Below are positions 1 through 7,786 of a stretch of DNA of 64,000 nucleotides, piece after piece. The stretch's first letter is position 1. Every line of letters begins with the position of its first letter. The DNA is from Salinibacterium sp. SWN248. GTDB taxonomy: Bacteria; Actinomycetota; Actinomycetes; Actinomycetales; Microbacteriaceae. The position numbers and the translations under genes were made by a program. The notes beneath the pieces were generated by a model. The model worked only from the letters and a program-made list of their open reading frames with translations, had not been told where the DNA came from and ran no database searches. Location: assembly GCF_015864575.1 (NCBI RefSeq), contig NZ_JADYWW010000001.1:1573719-1637718 (forward strand). Direction: 5' to 3'.

Positions 1-394
1 ATTCGTCGTGCAATCCGAGCACGGTTTCGATTGCCTCATCGCTGAGGGTCTTGCGCACCGGCAGCTCGGGCAGCGCGAGCGAGTTGTAGAGCGGGCCACG
101 CTGCGCGCGTTCGAGAGCGATCTCGAGGGCAGCACGCCGTGACGGTGGCTCTGGGCTCAGCAGTTCATCCACCGAAACGTCGAAGAAGCGGGCGATTTTC
201 TGCAGCTCGCTGAGTTTGAGCTCTCTCTTGCCGTTCTCGATAACGGAGACCTGAGAGGCCGCACGCTCGAGCGCGGCACCGAGGTCATCGAGGGTGAGAC
301 CGCGATCGGTGCGGAGTTGACGGATGCGGCGGCCAACGGTGAGGGAATCGAACATGTCCTCATCGTCTGCCTGCGTACGCGTGCGTGGGGTCAT
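1..394 (-). CDS. XRE-family transcriptional regulator, N-terminal part (RamB-like candidate)
   Basis: Reading the minus strand from an ATG at 394 gives an open frame to the window edge (131 codons seen, C-terminus missing). A perfect AAGGAGG ribosome site lies 8 nt upstream of the ATG and fixes the start. Residues about 20-80 form a Cro/CI helix-turn-helix (VGRRIRQLR, LTLDDLGAAL, SQVSVIENGKREL). The gene is divergent from aceA. In corynebacteria and mycobacteria an XRE-type regulator, RamB, controls glyoxylate-cycle genes, so a RamB-like regulator of aceA is a reasonable inference. The C-terminal domain that would confirm this lies outside the window. Confidence 0.82.
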   Translation of the reverse strand, partial: MTPRTRTQADDEDMFDSLTVGRRIRQLRTDRGLTLDDLGAALERAASQVSVIENGKRELKLSELQKIARFFDVSVDELLSPEPPSRRAALEIALERAQRGPLYNSLALPELPVRKTLSDEAIETVLGLHDE

Positions 395-415
395 CCGAAC
401 ATCCTCCTTGATGGC

Positions 416-435
416 CTTCTGTCGAAAAACAGAAG
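416..435. promoter_or_regulatory. Perfect inverted repeat in the regulator-aceA divergent promoter region
   Basis: CTTCTGT (416-422), a 6-nt spacer, then ACAGAAG (429-435) form a perfect 7-bp inverted repeat in the 142-nt gap between the XRE regulator and aceA. A second A/T-rich element, TTCTGCAACAAA, follows at about 447-458 and loosely resembles the RamB half-site core TTTGCAAA. These are candidate operators for the neighbouring regulator. Assignment is inference from position and symmetry. Confidence 0.4.
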
Positions 436-536
436 AATCATGACAATTCTGCAACAAATCGTGGTGAAGAACTAGTGCAGGGGCACCAGAGTCGAAGAAA
501 CGAAGTACCGATGAACCACTGACGAAGGAGCCAGCA

Positions 537-1838
537 ATGACGAACAACCGCCCCGGCGACCAAAACCAGACCGCAGCCGAACTCGAAACCGAGTGGAAGA
601 CGGATGCGCGCTGGAACGGAATCGAACGCGATTTCAGCGCCGAAGACGTCATCGCCCTCCGCGGAAGTGTTCGGGAAGACCGCACGCTTGCTCGTCGCGG
701 CGCCGAGAACCTCTGGAATCTCCTGCAGCGCGACAACACCGAATGGGTCGCCGCGCTGGGAGCGCTCACCGGCAACCAGGCCGTGCAGCAAGTGCGCGCC
801 GGGCTCGAAGCGATCTACCTCAGCGGTTGGCAGGTTGCCGCCGACGCCAACCTCTCCGGCCAGACCTACCCCGACCAGAGCCTCTACCCGGCCAACAGCG
901 TGCCGGCCGTTGTGCGCCGCATCAACAACGCGCTGATGCGGGCCGACCAAATCGAGACCGCCGAGGACGGCGCTCCGCGGATCGATTGGATGGCACCGAT
1001 CGTTGCCGATGCGGAAGCCGGCTTTGGCGGGCCCCTGAACTCCTACGAGCTCATGTCATCCATGATCGAAGCCGGAGCGGCCGGCGTGCACTGGGAAGAC
1101 CAGCTCGCATCAGAGAAGAAGTGTGGCCACATGGGCGGAAAGGTTCTCATCCCGACCGCGCAGCACGTTCGCACTCTCAACGCGGCTCGACTCGCCGCCG
1201 ATGTTGCGGGTGTCTCGAGCATCATCATTGCTCGCACCGACTCTCTTGCTGCCGACCTCATTACCAACGATGTGGATGACCGCGACAAGCCATTCTTGAC
1301 AGGGGAGCGCACGAGTGACGGCTTCTACCGCACTACTCCGGGCATCGAAACGGTCCTCAGTCGCGGCCACGCCTACGCGCCCTACGCAGATCTGCTCTGG
1401 GTGGAGAGCGCGAAGCCTGATCTTGAGTTGGCGCGCACCTTTGCGGAAAGCATCCACAAGGAGTTCCCTGGCAAGAAGCTCGCCTACAACTGCTCGCCGT
1501 CGTTCAACTGGAAGCGTCACCTTGACGACGACCAGATCGCGAGCTTCCAGCGCGAGTTGGCCGCCATGGGTTACGCCTTCCAGTTCATCACCCTTGCCGG
1601 GTTCCACGCCCTCAACCACTCGATGTACACCCTGGCTCGGGGCTACAGCGAGCGTCACATGAGTGCGTATGTGGAACTGCAAGAGGCAGAGTTCGCGTCT
1701 GAAGCAGACGGCTACACGGCAACGCGCCACCAGCGCGAGGTCGGAACAGGGTACTTCGATCGCATCGCGACGGCCCTCAACCCCACGAGCGAAACCCTCG
1801 CCCTCGTCGGCAGCACCGAAACGGCGCAATTTCATTAA
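537..1838 (+). CDS. aceA: Isocitrate lyase
   Basis: Cleaves isocitrate to glyoxylate and succinate, the first step of the glyoxylate shunt, in the cytoplasm. The 433-residue length is normal for the family. The catalytic signature KKCGHM is at residues 194-199, with the active-site cysteine at 196. [13 protein letters not shown] near the N-terminus and [10 protein letters not shown] (Mg binding) at 156-165 are also typical. GAAGGAG lies 8 nt before the ATG. It is followed 80 nt later by aceB on the same strand, which completes the shunt, and is probably controlled by the divergent XRE regulator. Confidence 0.97.
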   Translation: MTNNRPGDQNQTAAELETEWKTDARWNGIERDFSAEDVIALRGSVREDRTLARRGAENLWNLLQRDNTEWVAALGALTGNQAVQQVRAGLEAIYLSGWQVAADANLSGQTYPDQSLYPANSVPAVVRRINNALMRADQIETAEDGAPRIDWMAPIVADAEAGFGGPLNSYELMSSMIEAGAAGVHWEDQLASEKKCGHMGGKVLIPTAQHVRTLNAARLAADVAGVSSIIIARTDSLAADLITNDVDDRDKPFLTGERTSDGFYRTTPGIETVLSRGHAYAPYADLLWVESAKPDLELARTFAESIHKEFPGKKLAYNCSPSFNWKRHLDDDQIASFQRELAAMGYAFQFITLAGFHALNHSMYTLARGYSERHMSAYVELQEAEFASEADGYTATRHQREVGTGYFDRIATALNPTSETLALVGSTETAQFH

Positions 1839-1886
1839 ACCGGCACCACCACTAAGCCGGCACCGCCACTAAGCCGGCAACACCAC
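1836..1886 (+). repeat. Three tandem 17-bp repeats overlapping the aceA stop codon
   Basis: Units at 1836-1852, 1853-1869 and 1870-1886 share the pattern TAARCCGGCAMCRCCAC with one to three differences. Each unit begins with TAA, the first being the aceA stop codon. Because 17 is not a multiple of three, the three TAA triplets fall in three different reading frames. The array fills most of the 80-nt aceA-aceB gap. Confidence 0.85.
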
Positions 1887-1918
1887 CCCTCGACTACACA
1901 ATTTTCTAAGGACAGATC

Positions 1919-3538
1919 ATGACTACTCGCAGAATGGAACCGATCGCTGAATCGGAGGAACGATTCGACGACATCCTCACTCCGGATGCACTGCATTTCC
2001 TTACGCGGCTGCACGACCAGTTCGCTGGTCGCCGCCATGACCGCCTCGCGGCTCGCATGGAGTCGCGCAAGCACATCACCAACGGACGCAACTTGCGCTT
2101 CTTGCCCGAGACCGCTGCGATTCGCGAGGACGACAGCTGGCGTGTTGCCGGCGCAGGTCCTGGACTCGATGACCGGCGGGTTGAGATCACCGGGCCGACC
2201 GATCGCAAGATGACCGTCAACGCCATGAACTCGGGTGCGAAGGTATGGCTTGCCGATCAGGAAGACGCGACAAGTCCGACGTGGCACAACGTCATCGGTG
2301 GGCAAATCAATTTGCACGACGCGATCCGTCGTCAGATCGACTTCACGACCCCCGAGGGCAAGACCTACGCTCTCGGCGAGGAGACGCCCACAATCGTGAT
2401 GCGACCACGTGGGTGGCACCTGGTAGAAAAGCACCTCCGGTACACCGACCGGGCAGGGTTGCGCACGCCGGCATCCGGCTCGCTCGTTGACTTCGGGCTC
2501 TACATATTCCATAACGCGCACGAACTCATCGAGCGCGGCAGTGGCCCGTACTTTTACATCGCCAAAATTGAGAATCACCTCGAAGCGCGCCTGTGGGACG
2601 ACGTGTTCACGTTCGCCGAGAACGCTCTCAACATTCCCCACGGAACCATTCGCGCGACGGTGCTGATCGAGACGATTCCTGCGGCGTTCGAGATGGAAGA
2701 GATCCTGTACGAGCTGCGCGAACACTGTGCTGGCCTCAATGCTGGTCGCTGGGATTACATCTTCTCGATCATCAAGAACTTCCGCGGTCGTGGGGCGAGC
2801 TTTGTGCTCCCAGACCGCTCGGCGATCACGATGACGGTGCCGTTCATGCGGGCCTACACCGAGCTGCTCGTTGCGACCTGCCACAAGCGGGGAGCACATG
2901 CCATCGGCGGCATGAGCGCGTTCATTCCGAACCGTCGAGACCCTGAAGTGACCGCTCGTGCCCTCGACGCCGTGACGCGCGACAAGCGCCGCGAGGCCAC
3001 CGATGGCTTCGATGGCACCTGGGTCGCGCATCCCGACCTCATCCCCACCGCTAGGGCCGAGTTTGACGCGGTACTGGGGGAGCGCCCGAACCAGGTTGAT
3101 CGCCTGCGCGACGATGTTCACGTGACGGCGGATGACCTGCTCGACCTACGCATCGATGGTGCGGTAACGGATGCCGGAGTGCGCTCCAACGTCTCTATTG
3201 CGCTGCGCTACATCGAGAGCTGGCTCCGCGGAGTCGGCGCCGCTGCGATCGACAACCTGATGGAGGACGCCGCGACCGCTGAGATCAGCCGCAGCCAACT
3301 CTGGCAGTGGATGCACCAGCACGTGGTGACGGCGGAGGGCACTCCCATCACACACCGCAGCATCGAGGAGGAGCTCGCCCACGTGTTCGCCACGATCGAG
3401 CGCACACCAGGAGATCGTTTTGATGAGGCCGCTGCGGTCTTCCGCGAAGTAACGCTGGAAGAGGAGTTCCCGACCTTCCTCACCCTCAGCGCCTACAGCA
3501 GCTACCTCGTAGAACAGCCCCGCGAGAACGCCGCCTGA
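1919..3538 (+). CDS. aceB: Malate synthase A
   Basis: Condenses glyoxylate with acetyl-CoA to give malate, the second step of the glyoxylate shunt. The 539-residue length fits the A-type enzyme (type G enzymes are near 720). The family signature is visible as [13 protein letters not shown] from residue 276, with [15 protein letters not shown] just before it in the TIM barrel. The C-terminal domain carries [18 protein letters not shown] lies shortly before the ATG. It sits directly downstream of aceA and is probably co-transcribed or co-regulated for growth on acetate or fatty acids. Confidence 0.96.
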   Translation: MTTRRMEPIAESEERFDDILTPDALHFLTRLHDQFAGRRHDRLAARMESRKHITNGRNLRFLPETAAIREDDSWRVAGAGPGLDDRRVEITGPTDRKMTVNAMNSGAKVWLADQEDATSPTWHNVIGGQINLHDAIRRQIDFTTPEGKTYALGEETPTIVMRPRGWHLVEKHLRYTDRAGLRTPASGSLVDFGLYIFHNAHELIERGSGPYFYIAKIENHLEARLWDDVFTFAENALNIPHGTIRATVLIETIPAAFEMEEILYELREHCAGLNAGRWDYIFSIIKNFRGRGASFVLPDRSAITMTVPFMRAYTELLVATCHKRGAHAIGGMSAFIPNRRDPEVTARALDAVTRDKRREATDGFDGTWVAHPDLIPTARAEFDAVLGERPNQVDRLRDDVHVTADDLLDLRIDGAVTDAGVRSNVSIALRYIESWLRGVGAAAIDNLMEDAATAEISRSQLWQWMHQHVVTAEGTPITHRSIEEELAHVFATIERTPGDRFDEAAAVFREVTLEEEFPTFLTLSAYSSYLVEQPRENAA

Positions 3539-3547
3539 CCCGCCCAT

Positions 3548-3606
3548 GGGCTAGCCGCGCGATGCTTTCGGCTGATCAATGAGGATCACGAAAGCGCGGC
3601 TAGCCC
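3548..3606. terminator. Long stem-loop after aceB
   Basis: GGGCTAGCCGCG (3548-3559) pairs perfectly with CGCGGCTAGCCC (3595-3606). The stem continues after a 5-nt bulge with CTTTCG (3565-3570) against CGAAAG (3589-3594), giving 18 base pairs in all. There is no U-tract. The position just behind aceB suggests a transcript end or a 3' stabilising structure. Confidence 0.6.
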
Positions 3607-3663
3607 GTGACTCGCGCGAGCAGATAAGCGGCCGCTGTCGGCGCAGCACGGCAGACTAGTCAC

Positions 3664-5346
3664 GTGTACCTCGTGCTCGCGACTAGCGGCCGCACCCTCA
3701 CCGCCACACGCGTGGATGCTGCGGGAGCGGTTGTTGGCGAACCCGCTGTCGAGAATCTGGCGGCGTTTGTCGCGCAGACGCAAGCTGCGCAGCCTGACAC
3801 TCGGTGGGTGTGGCATGACACGGCGGCGTGGTATCCGTCGCTGCTCGAGGCTCGCGTGCGCGTCAATCGCTGTTTCGACCTGCGGTTGTGTCACGCCATT
3901 CTGCGCAATTCGGTGTTCACTCGGGAATCCACCCTGGCGCGGGCCCGAGCAGGCAGCTGGGACGCCCTCGCTCAGGCTGGGCATGCGGCCCCGGTGGATC
4001 CGCTCAGGCCGCAGCATTCAACACTGTTCGACTTCGACGATGACGCTCAGAAGGTAGCCGATGGCGAGCTCGATGTTCTGGCCGAATTTCTTCGGCAGCT
4101 GGATGCGGTAGCAACGTCGCGCGAGGCCGGGCGGCTGCAACGGCTTCTTTCGGCAGAGTCGGCGGGTGCGCTCATTGCCGCCGAGATGCGATTCGCTGGG
4201 CTCCCATGGAGTGCCCAAGCCCACGATGAAATTCTAACCGAGATGCTTGGACCGCGACCGAGCGTAGACGGCGAGCGGCCAGCAAAGCTTCAGGCGCTCG
4301 TCGACGAGGTCCGCCTCAGGCTCGACTCGCCACGTTTGGCCCCGGAATCTCCCGCTGAACTCCTGAGGGCATTGAGCGTCGCAGGCATTCAGGCGACCAC
4401 GACCCGGTCGTGGGAGCTCAAACAGTTGAAGCATCCGGTGATCGCACCGCTGCTCGAGTTCAAGAAGCTGCAACGTCTCATGACGGCCAACGGATGGTCG
4501 TGGCTCGACTCGTGGGTTGTCGACGGGCGCTTTCGCCCCGACTATGTTCCCGGCGGTGTCGTGACCGGCCGTTGGGCGACCAGCGGTGGTGGGGCCTTGC
4601 AGCTTCCGCATCTCATTCGCGGGGCGGTCAGGGCCGATCCGGGCTGGAAATTTGTCGTCGCGGATGCCTCGCAACTCGAGCCCCGCATCCTCGCGGCAAT
4701 GGCCGGTGACCGCGGAATGGTCGCAGCCGGAGCATCCGGTGATCTCTACGAAGGCATCGTGGCGAGTGGAGCTGTCGACACCCGCGCCCACGCCAAACTC
4801 GCGATGCTCGGCGCAATGTATGGTGCCACCTCGGGGGAGAGCGGCCGATTGATGCCGCGGCTCGCTCGGGCTTACCCGCAGGCGATTGCTCTCGTCGAGC
4901 AGGCAGCTCGAGCCGGTGAGCGAGGCGAAGTCGTGAGCACGCAACTTGGCCGCAGTTCACCGCCAGGGAAACATGCCGCAGCGTATGACGACTCTCAGTC
5001 TCCGGCGCAACGAGCTGCCTCGCAAGAACGGGGGCGGTCGTGGGGCCGCTTTACGCGAAACTTTATCGTGCAGGGAACCGCTGCCGAGTGGGCGCTCTGC
5101 TGGATGGCGAGCATCCGTAATCGACTCAGTCAGCTTTCGGATAACGCCTGGCTTACCGACGCGCCACACCTCGTGTTTTTCCTGCACGACGAGGTCGTTG
5201 TGCATGCTCCGGCCGAGCTGGCAGACAGCGTCGCCGAGCACGTGACCGCAGCGGCGGCGGATGCTGGCCGCCTCATATTTGGCGACATCCCCGTCACGTT
5301 CCCGCTCACGACCGCTATCGTCGATCGCTACGATCACGCCAAATAG
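3664..5346 (+). CDS. A-family DNA polymerase (bifunctional 3'-5' exonuclease/polymerase family), exonuclease site not visible
   Basis: A 560-residue protein with the polymerase fold of DNA polymerase I but no 5' nuclease domain. Motif A is DASQLEPR from Asp334. Motif B has Arg374, Lys378, Tyr386-Gly387. Motif C is HDE at 508-510. The N-terminal ~170 residues match the place of a 3'-5' exonuclease domain, but no DxE metal-binding motif is seen, so that activity is doubtful. At the motif B position equivalent to E. coli Phe762 there is Leu382. Start is GTG with no strong ribosome site. A role in repair synthesis is inferred from the family; it is not the main PolA. Confidence 0.85.
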   Translation: MYLVLATSGRTLTATRVDAAGAVVGEPAVENLAAFVAQTQAAQPDTRWVWHDTAAWYPSLLEARVRVNRCFDLRLCHAILRNSVFTRESTLARARAGSWDALAQAGHAAPVDPLRPQHSTLFDFDDDAQKVADGELDVLAEFLRQLDAVATSREAGRLQRLLSAESAGALIAAEMRFAGLPWSAQAHDEILTEMLGPRPSVDGERPAKLQALVDEVRLRLDSPRLAPESPAELLRALSVAGIQATTTRSWELKQLKHPVIAPLLEFKKLQRLMTANGWSWLDSWVVDGRFRPDYVPGGVVTGRWATSGGGALQLPHLIRGAVRADPGWKFVVADASQLEPRILAAMAGDRGMVAAGASGDLYEGIVASGAVDTRAHAKLAMLGAMYGATSGESGRLMPRLARAYPQAIALVEQAARAGERGEVVSTQLGRSSPPGKHAAAYDDSQSPAQRAASQERGRSWGRFTRNFIVQGTAAEWALCWMASIRNRLSQLSDNAWLTDAPHLVFFLHDEVVVHAPAELADSVAEHVTAAAADAGRLIFGDIPVTFPLTTAIVDRYDHAK

Positions 5347-5396
5347 CGGCGCGCACGGAGCCGCGAAATTCTAGCGGGAAGCATCGTTCGGAGCGG

Positions 5397-6035
5397 TTAG
5401 GCGATCGCCGCTTCGTTCGTCGGGGCAGTCGTCGCCGGGCGACCCCGTTTGGGCTTGGTGAGGTTCAGGGGAAACGCTTCAACGAGGCCATGTGATTGGG
5501 CGGTCGTCAGAGTCGCCTCGACACGATCAAGCCACAGCAGCTCTGCTTCGGCGTGCGCACAGAGTGAATCAGTGACGAGTTGCTCGGCAAACTGGCTGGC
5601 ATCGCGAGCGTCTTCCCGTACCTCAACGGTGAGGGAGAGAGCGTCGATGGCGCCCCGTGTTGCCTGACGCTGGTGCTCGATCACGGTGTGCGCGTCAACG
5701 TCGGGCAGTGTGACGGCGATAGCGAGTTTGATGGCGAGTTCATCGCGACTGACGGAGTAGCTGTCGACGGGGCTGTTGAGCCAGTGCTCGGCTTCGATCT
5801 TTCCCGCGTCCGTAATCGTGTAGTAGGTCTGTTGCGTAGCATCAGGTCCCGAGTCAACGGGTGCGCTTGTCTTCGTCACGAGGCCATCCCGCACGAGTCG
5901 GTCGAGCGTGTTGTAAATCTGCCCAACATTGAGCGGCCAAGTTGATCCGGTTCGCCGGTCGAATTCGGAACGCAACTGATAGCCGTAGCAGGGGCCTTGC
6001 GCCAAGATTGAGAGCAAACTGTGGCGGATTGACAT
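5397..6035 (-). CDS. PadR-family transcriptional regulator
   Basis: A 212-residue DNA-binding protein. Residues 1-90 form the PadR winged helix (SIRHSLLSILAQGPCYGYQL, then QIYNTLDRLVRDGLV and the wing QQTYYTITDAG). The C-terminal half is the helical dimerisation region seen in long PadR (Vir-like) proteins, followed by a basic tail KPKRGRP. The longest frame begins 16 codons earlier, but the ATG at 6035 has GGAAGG 8 nt upstream and starts exactly at the family's usual N-terminus, so it is preferred. The inducing ligand and targets are unknown; autoregulation is likely because a palindrome sits just upstream. Confidence 0.88.
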   Translation of the reverse strand: MSIRHSLLSILAQGPCYGYQLRSEFDRRTGSTWPLNVGQIYNTLDRLVRDGLVTKTSAPVDSGPDATQQTYYTITDAGKIEAEHWLNSPVDSYSVSRDELAIKLAIAVTLPDVDAHTVIEHQRQATRGAIDALSLTVEVREDARDASQFAEQLVTDSLCAHAEAELLWLDRVEATLTTAQSHGLVEAFPLNLTKPKRGRPATTAPTNEAAIA

Positions 6036-6057
6036 GCCAGACCTTCCGGGTAAGTCG

Positions 6058-6068
6058 ATACTGAGTAT
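6058..6068. promoter_or_regulatory. Small palindrome upstream of padR
   Basis: ATACT-G-AGTAT is a perfect 5-bp inverted repeat about 23-33 nt upstream of the padR start codon, where a promoter or autoregulatory operator would sit. Nothing else identifiable is seen in the rest of the 275-nt gap (6036-6310). Confidence 0.35.
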
Positions 6069-6310
6069 GTAGTAACTGACCATAGCGACGGGGTGGATGC
6101 TCGGCCGCTACTGCCCGGTGTGTCGGTTTCTTCGCGCCGAGGTAGTGCCGCCATTGTGGTGTCGGGGCCGATATTTCAGGATGGATTAACGGAGCCCAAC
6201 ACGGCGGATTTGCTTACAGAACGTCCACGCCGGCGCGGTGTGCGCTGGATGAACTGGACTCTTCGCCGCGGATTTCGTGCAGACCGACTTGTAGCCCCAT
6301 ACTCATCTGC

Positions 6311-7060
6311 GTGAGTGATGCCCCCGTAGCCGCCGCAGCGGCCCAGCCTGTTCCTGAGTCGATCAACGATCGCGAATTCATCTTGACCTCGTCATCGGGA
6401 AGCGCCGTCTCTACGACTTCTCCTACGCGATTCCGCTACCACCAAGACGGCCAGATGGTCTGGGGTGAGTACTACGGAGACACCGTCGCTCTCGGGCGCT
6501 TCGTCGGTCGTCGCGATGGCGATGTTGTGTCGATTCGCTTTGCTCACCGCCTGGCCGCAAGCGACGACGTCGTGCTCGGAATGGCCTCAAGCACCATCCG
6601 TTGGAACGCCGACGGCAAGCTTGAGCTGTTCGAAGAATTCGAGAAAAACGGCGAAGCTCAGGTCAGCATTTGCGTCGAGGCAGATCGCCGTGGCGCGTGG
6701 CCAGAGCTTGACCCTGCTCAGCGCAGCAGTCCTCAGCTTGACGGCACCACCTTCATCCTCGAAGAGTCGACGGCGAGCACTGTCAGTGCTGAGCCAACCC
6801 AGTTCGAGTTCGACGAGAACTCCGGCGTTGTCTGGGGTTTCTACTTCGGTGACACCGTGACGGCTGGTCGGTGCGTCGGTCGTTACCGCGACGGTGTGCT
6901 CGATGAGTTCTTCGTTCACCACGTCATCGCGAGCGACGCGACCCTGCTGGGCGACAGCAGCACGACTCTCGGGTCACGTGCTGATGGCCGCCTTGAGCTC
7001 GTCGAGGAGTTCGTGCTCGATGGCGTGCCTGGCAAGAGCGTGTGCGTTCAGGTCGTCTAG
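6311..7060 (+). CDS. Two-copy small-domain protein (N-acetylglutamate-synthase-like fold family)
   Basis: A 249-residue soluble protein made of two copies of one domain. Copy 1 (about residues 20-125) and copy 2 (about 145-249) share the order F-x-x-x-x-G-x-(M/V)-VWG-x-Y-x-GDTV-x-x-GR-x-VGR, then ADGxLELxEEF and a final SxCV. This pattern resembles the small beta-rich proteins often auto-annotated as n-acetylglutamate synthase in Bacteroidetes, normally one domain of about 110 residues. No catalytic residues can be named and the function is unknown. GTG is the only canonical start before an upstream in-frame TAG. There is no ribosome site, so a leaderless mRNA is possible. Confidence 0.75.
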   Translation: MSDAPVAAAAAQPVPESINDREFILTSSSGSAVSTTSPTRFRYHQDGQMVWGEYYGDTVALGRFVGRRDGDVVSIRFAHRLAASDDVVLGMASSTIRWNADGKLELFEEFEKNGEAQVSICVEADRRGAWPELDPAQRSSPQLDGTTFILEESTASTVSAEPTQFEFDENSGVVWGFYFGDTVTAGRCVGRYRDGVLDEFFVHHVIASDATLLGDSSTTLGSRADGRLELVEEFVLDGVPGKSVCVQVV

Positions 7061-7064
7061 CGAG

Positions 7065-7652
7065 CTAGTTGTTGAGCCCCGCGCGGTTGGGATCTGCCCG
7101 CGTAAAGCGGGTGAGGCCCAGCTGTGCCGGCTCTTGCGGCCGCTCGGGCAGGTCCGAGGGCAGCAGGTAGGGCCGTTGGAAGACCTCATCGAGTACCAGC
7201 ACGGTCTCGAGTGACTTCACTTCGGGGAGCACGGAGAGAACTCCCACGATGAAGTCGTGAATCGCGCCGACCTCGTGTCCGCGAATCAACAGCATTGCGT
7301 CGTGTTCGCCCGTCGTAATGCGGCAGGACTCGATTTCAGTCATGTTGGTGATGCGGTCGCGAAAGCTCGCCCAGGTTTGCGGATGCACCGAGAGAAACAC
7401 GAGTGCGCAGATGCCGAGCCCCGCTTTAGCGGGATCAATTTGGGCGCTGAAGCCGGTAATGACGCCGTCTGTCATCAGCTGCTCAACGCGCGTGTACACA
7501 TTGGCGCGGGAGACATTTACCTTCTCTGCGAGAGCCGACATTGATATTCGTCCGTTATAGCGGAGTTCACTCAATATCTTCAGGTTGATCTCGTCCAATT
7601 CCGACGGAGATTGTCCAGCGGTGGGTGAGCCGTTAGTGCCTTTACTGGACAT
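7065..7652 (-). CDS. Lrp/AsnC-family transcriptional regulator
   Basis: A 195-residue regulator. An N-terminal helix-turn-helix (LDEINLKILSELRYNGRISM, then SALAEKVNVSRANVYTRV) is followed by an AsnC/Lrp ligand-sensing RAM domain (about residues 75-160: CALVFLSVH, CRITTGEHDAMLLI). The frame is open upstream, but the ATG at 7652 has GAGGGAG about 13 nt before it and begins nearest the family start; an ATG at 7673 lacks a ribosome site. It is divergent from the peptide ABC importer, which it probably controls in response to an amino acid or peptide-derived ligand (inference). Confidence 0.9.
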   Translation of the reverse strand: MSSKGTNGSPTAGQSPSELDEINLKILSELRYNGRISMSALAEKVNVSRANVYTRVEQLMTDGVITGFSAQIDPAKAGLGICALVFLSVHPQTWASFRDRITNMTEIESCRITTGEHDAMLLIRGHEVGAIHDFIVGVLSVLPEVKSLETVLVLDEVFQRPYLLPSDLPERPQEPAQLGLTRFTRADPNRAGLNN

Positions 7653-7705
7653 ATTGTGTGAAATCTCCCTCATGTTTAACTCATGGTCTGAATGATTGCG
7701 CCTTT

Positions 7706-7737
7706 GATTGGACAGACTAGCGGGAATTGTGCCAATC
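7706..7737. promoter_or_regulatory. Inverted repeat between the Lrp gene and the importer operon
   Basis: GATTGG (7706-7711) and CCAATC (7732-7737) form a spaced inverted repeat with flanking TT/AA extending the symmetry. It lies in the divergent control region between the Lrp-type gene and the substrate-binding protein gene, a plausible site for an Lrp dimer or octamer. Confidence 0.35.
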
Positions 7738-7786
7738 TCAAGCACAGCCGTCCAGAGGCTGTTCTATAACCACCAAGGAGTTCCCT

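Noticed and set aside
1835-3121. 428-codon open frame antisense to aceB
   Set aside because: High-GC shadow frame; no ribosome site, no family features, and aceB on the other strand is certain.
6093-6314. 73-codon frame upstream of the two-domain protein
   Set aside because: Arg-rich shadow-like translation, no ribosome site, overlaps the next start only by chance.
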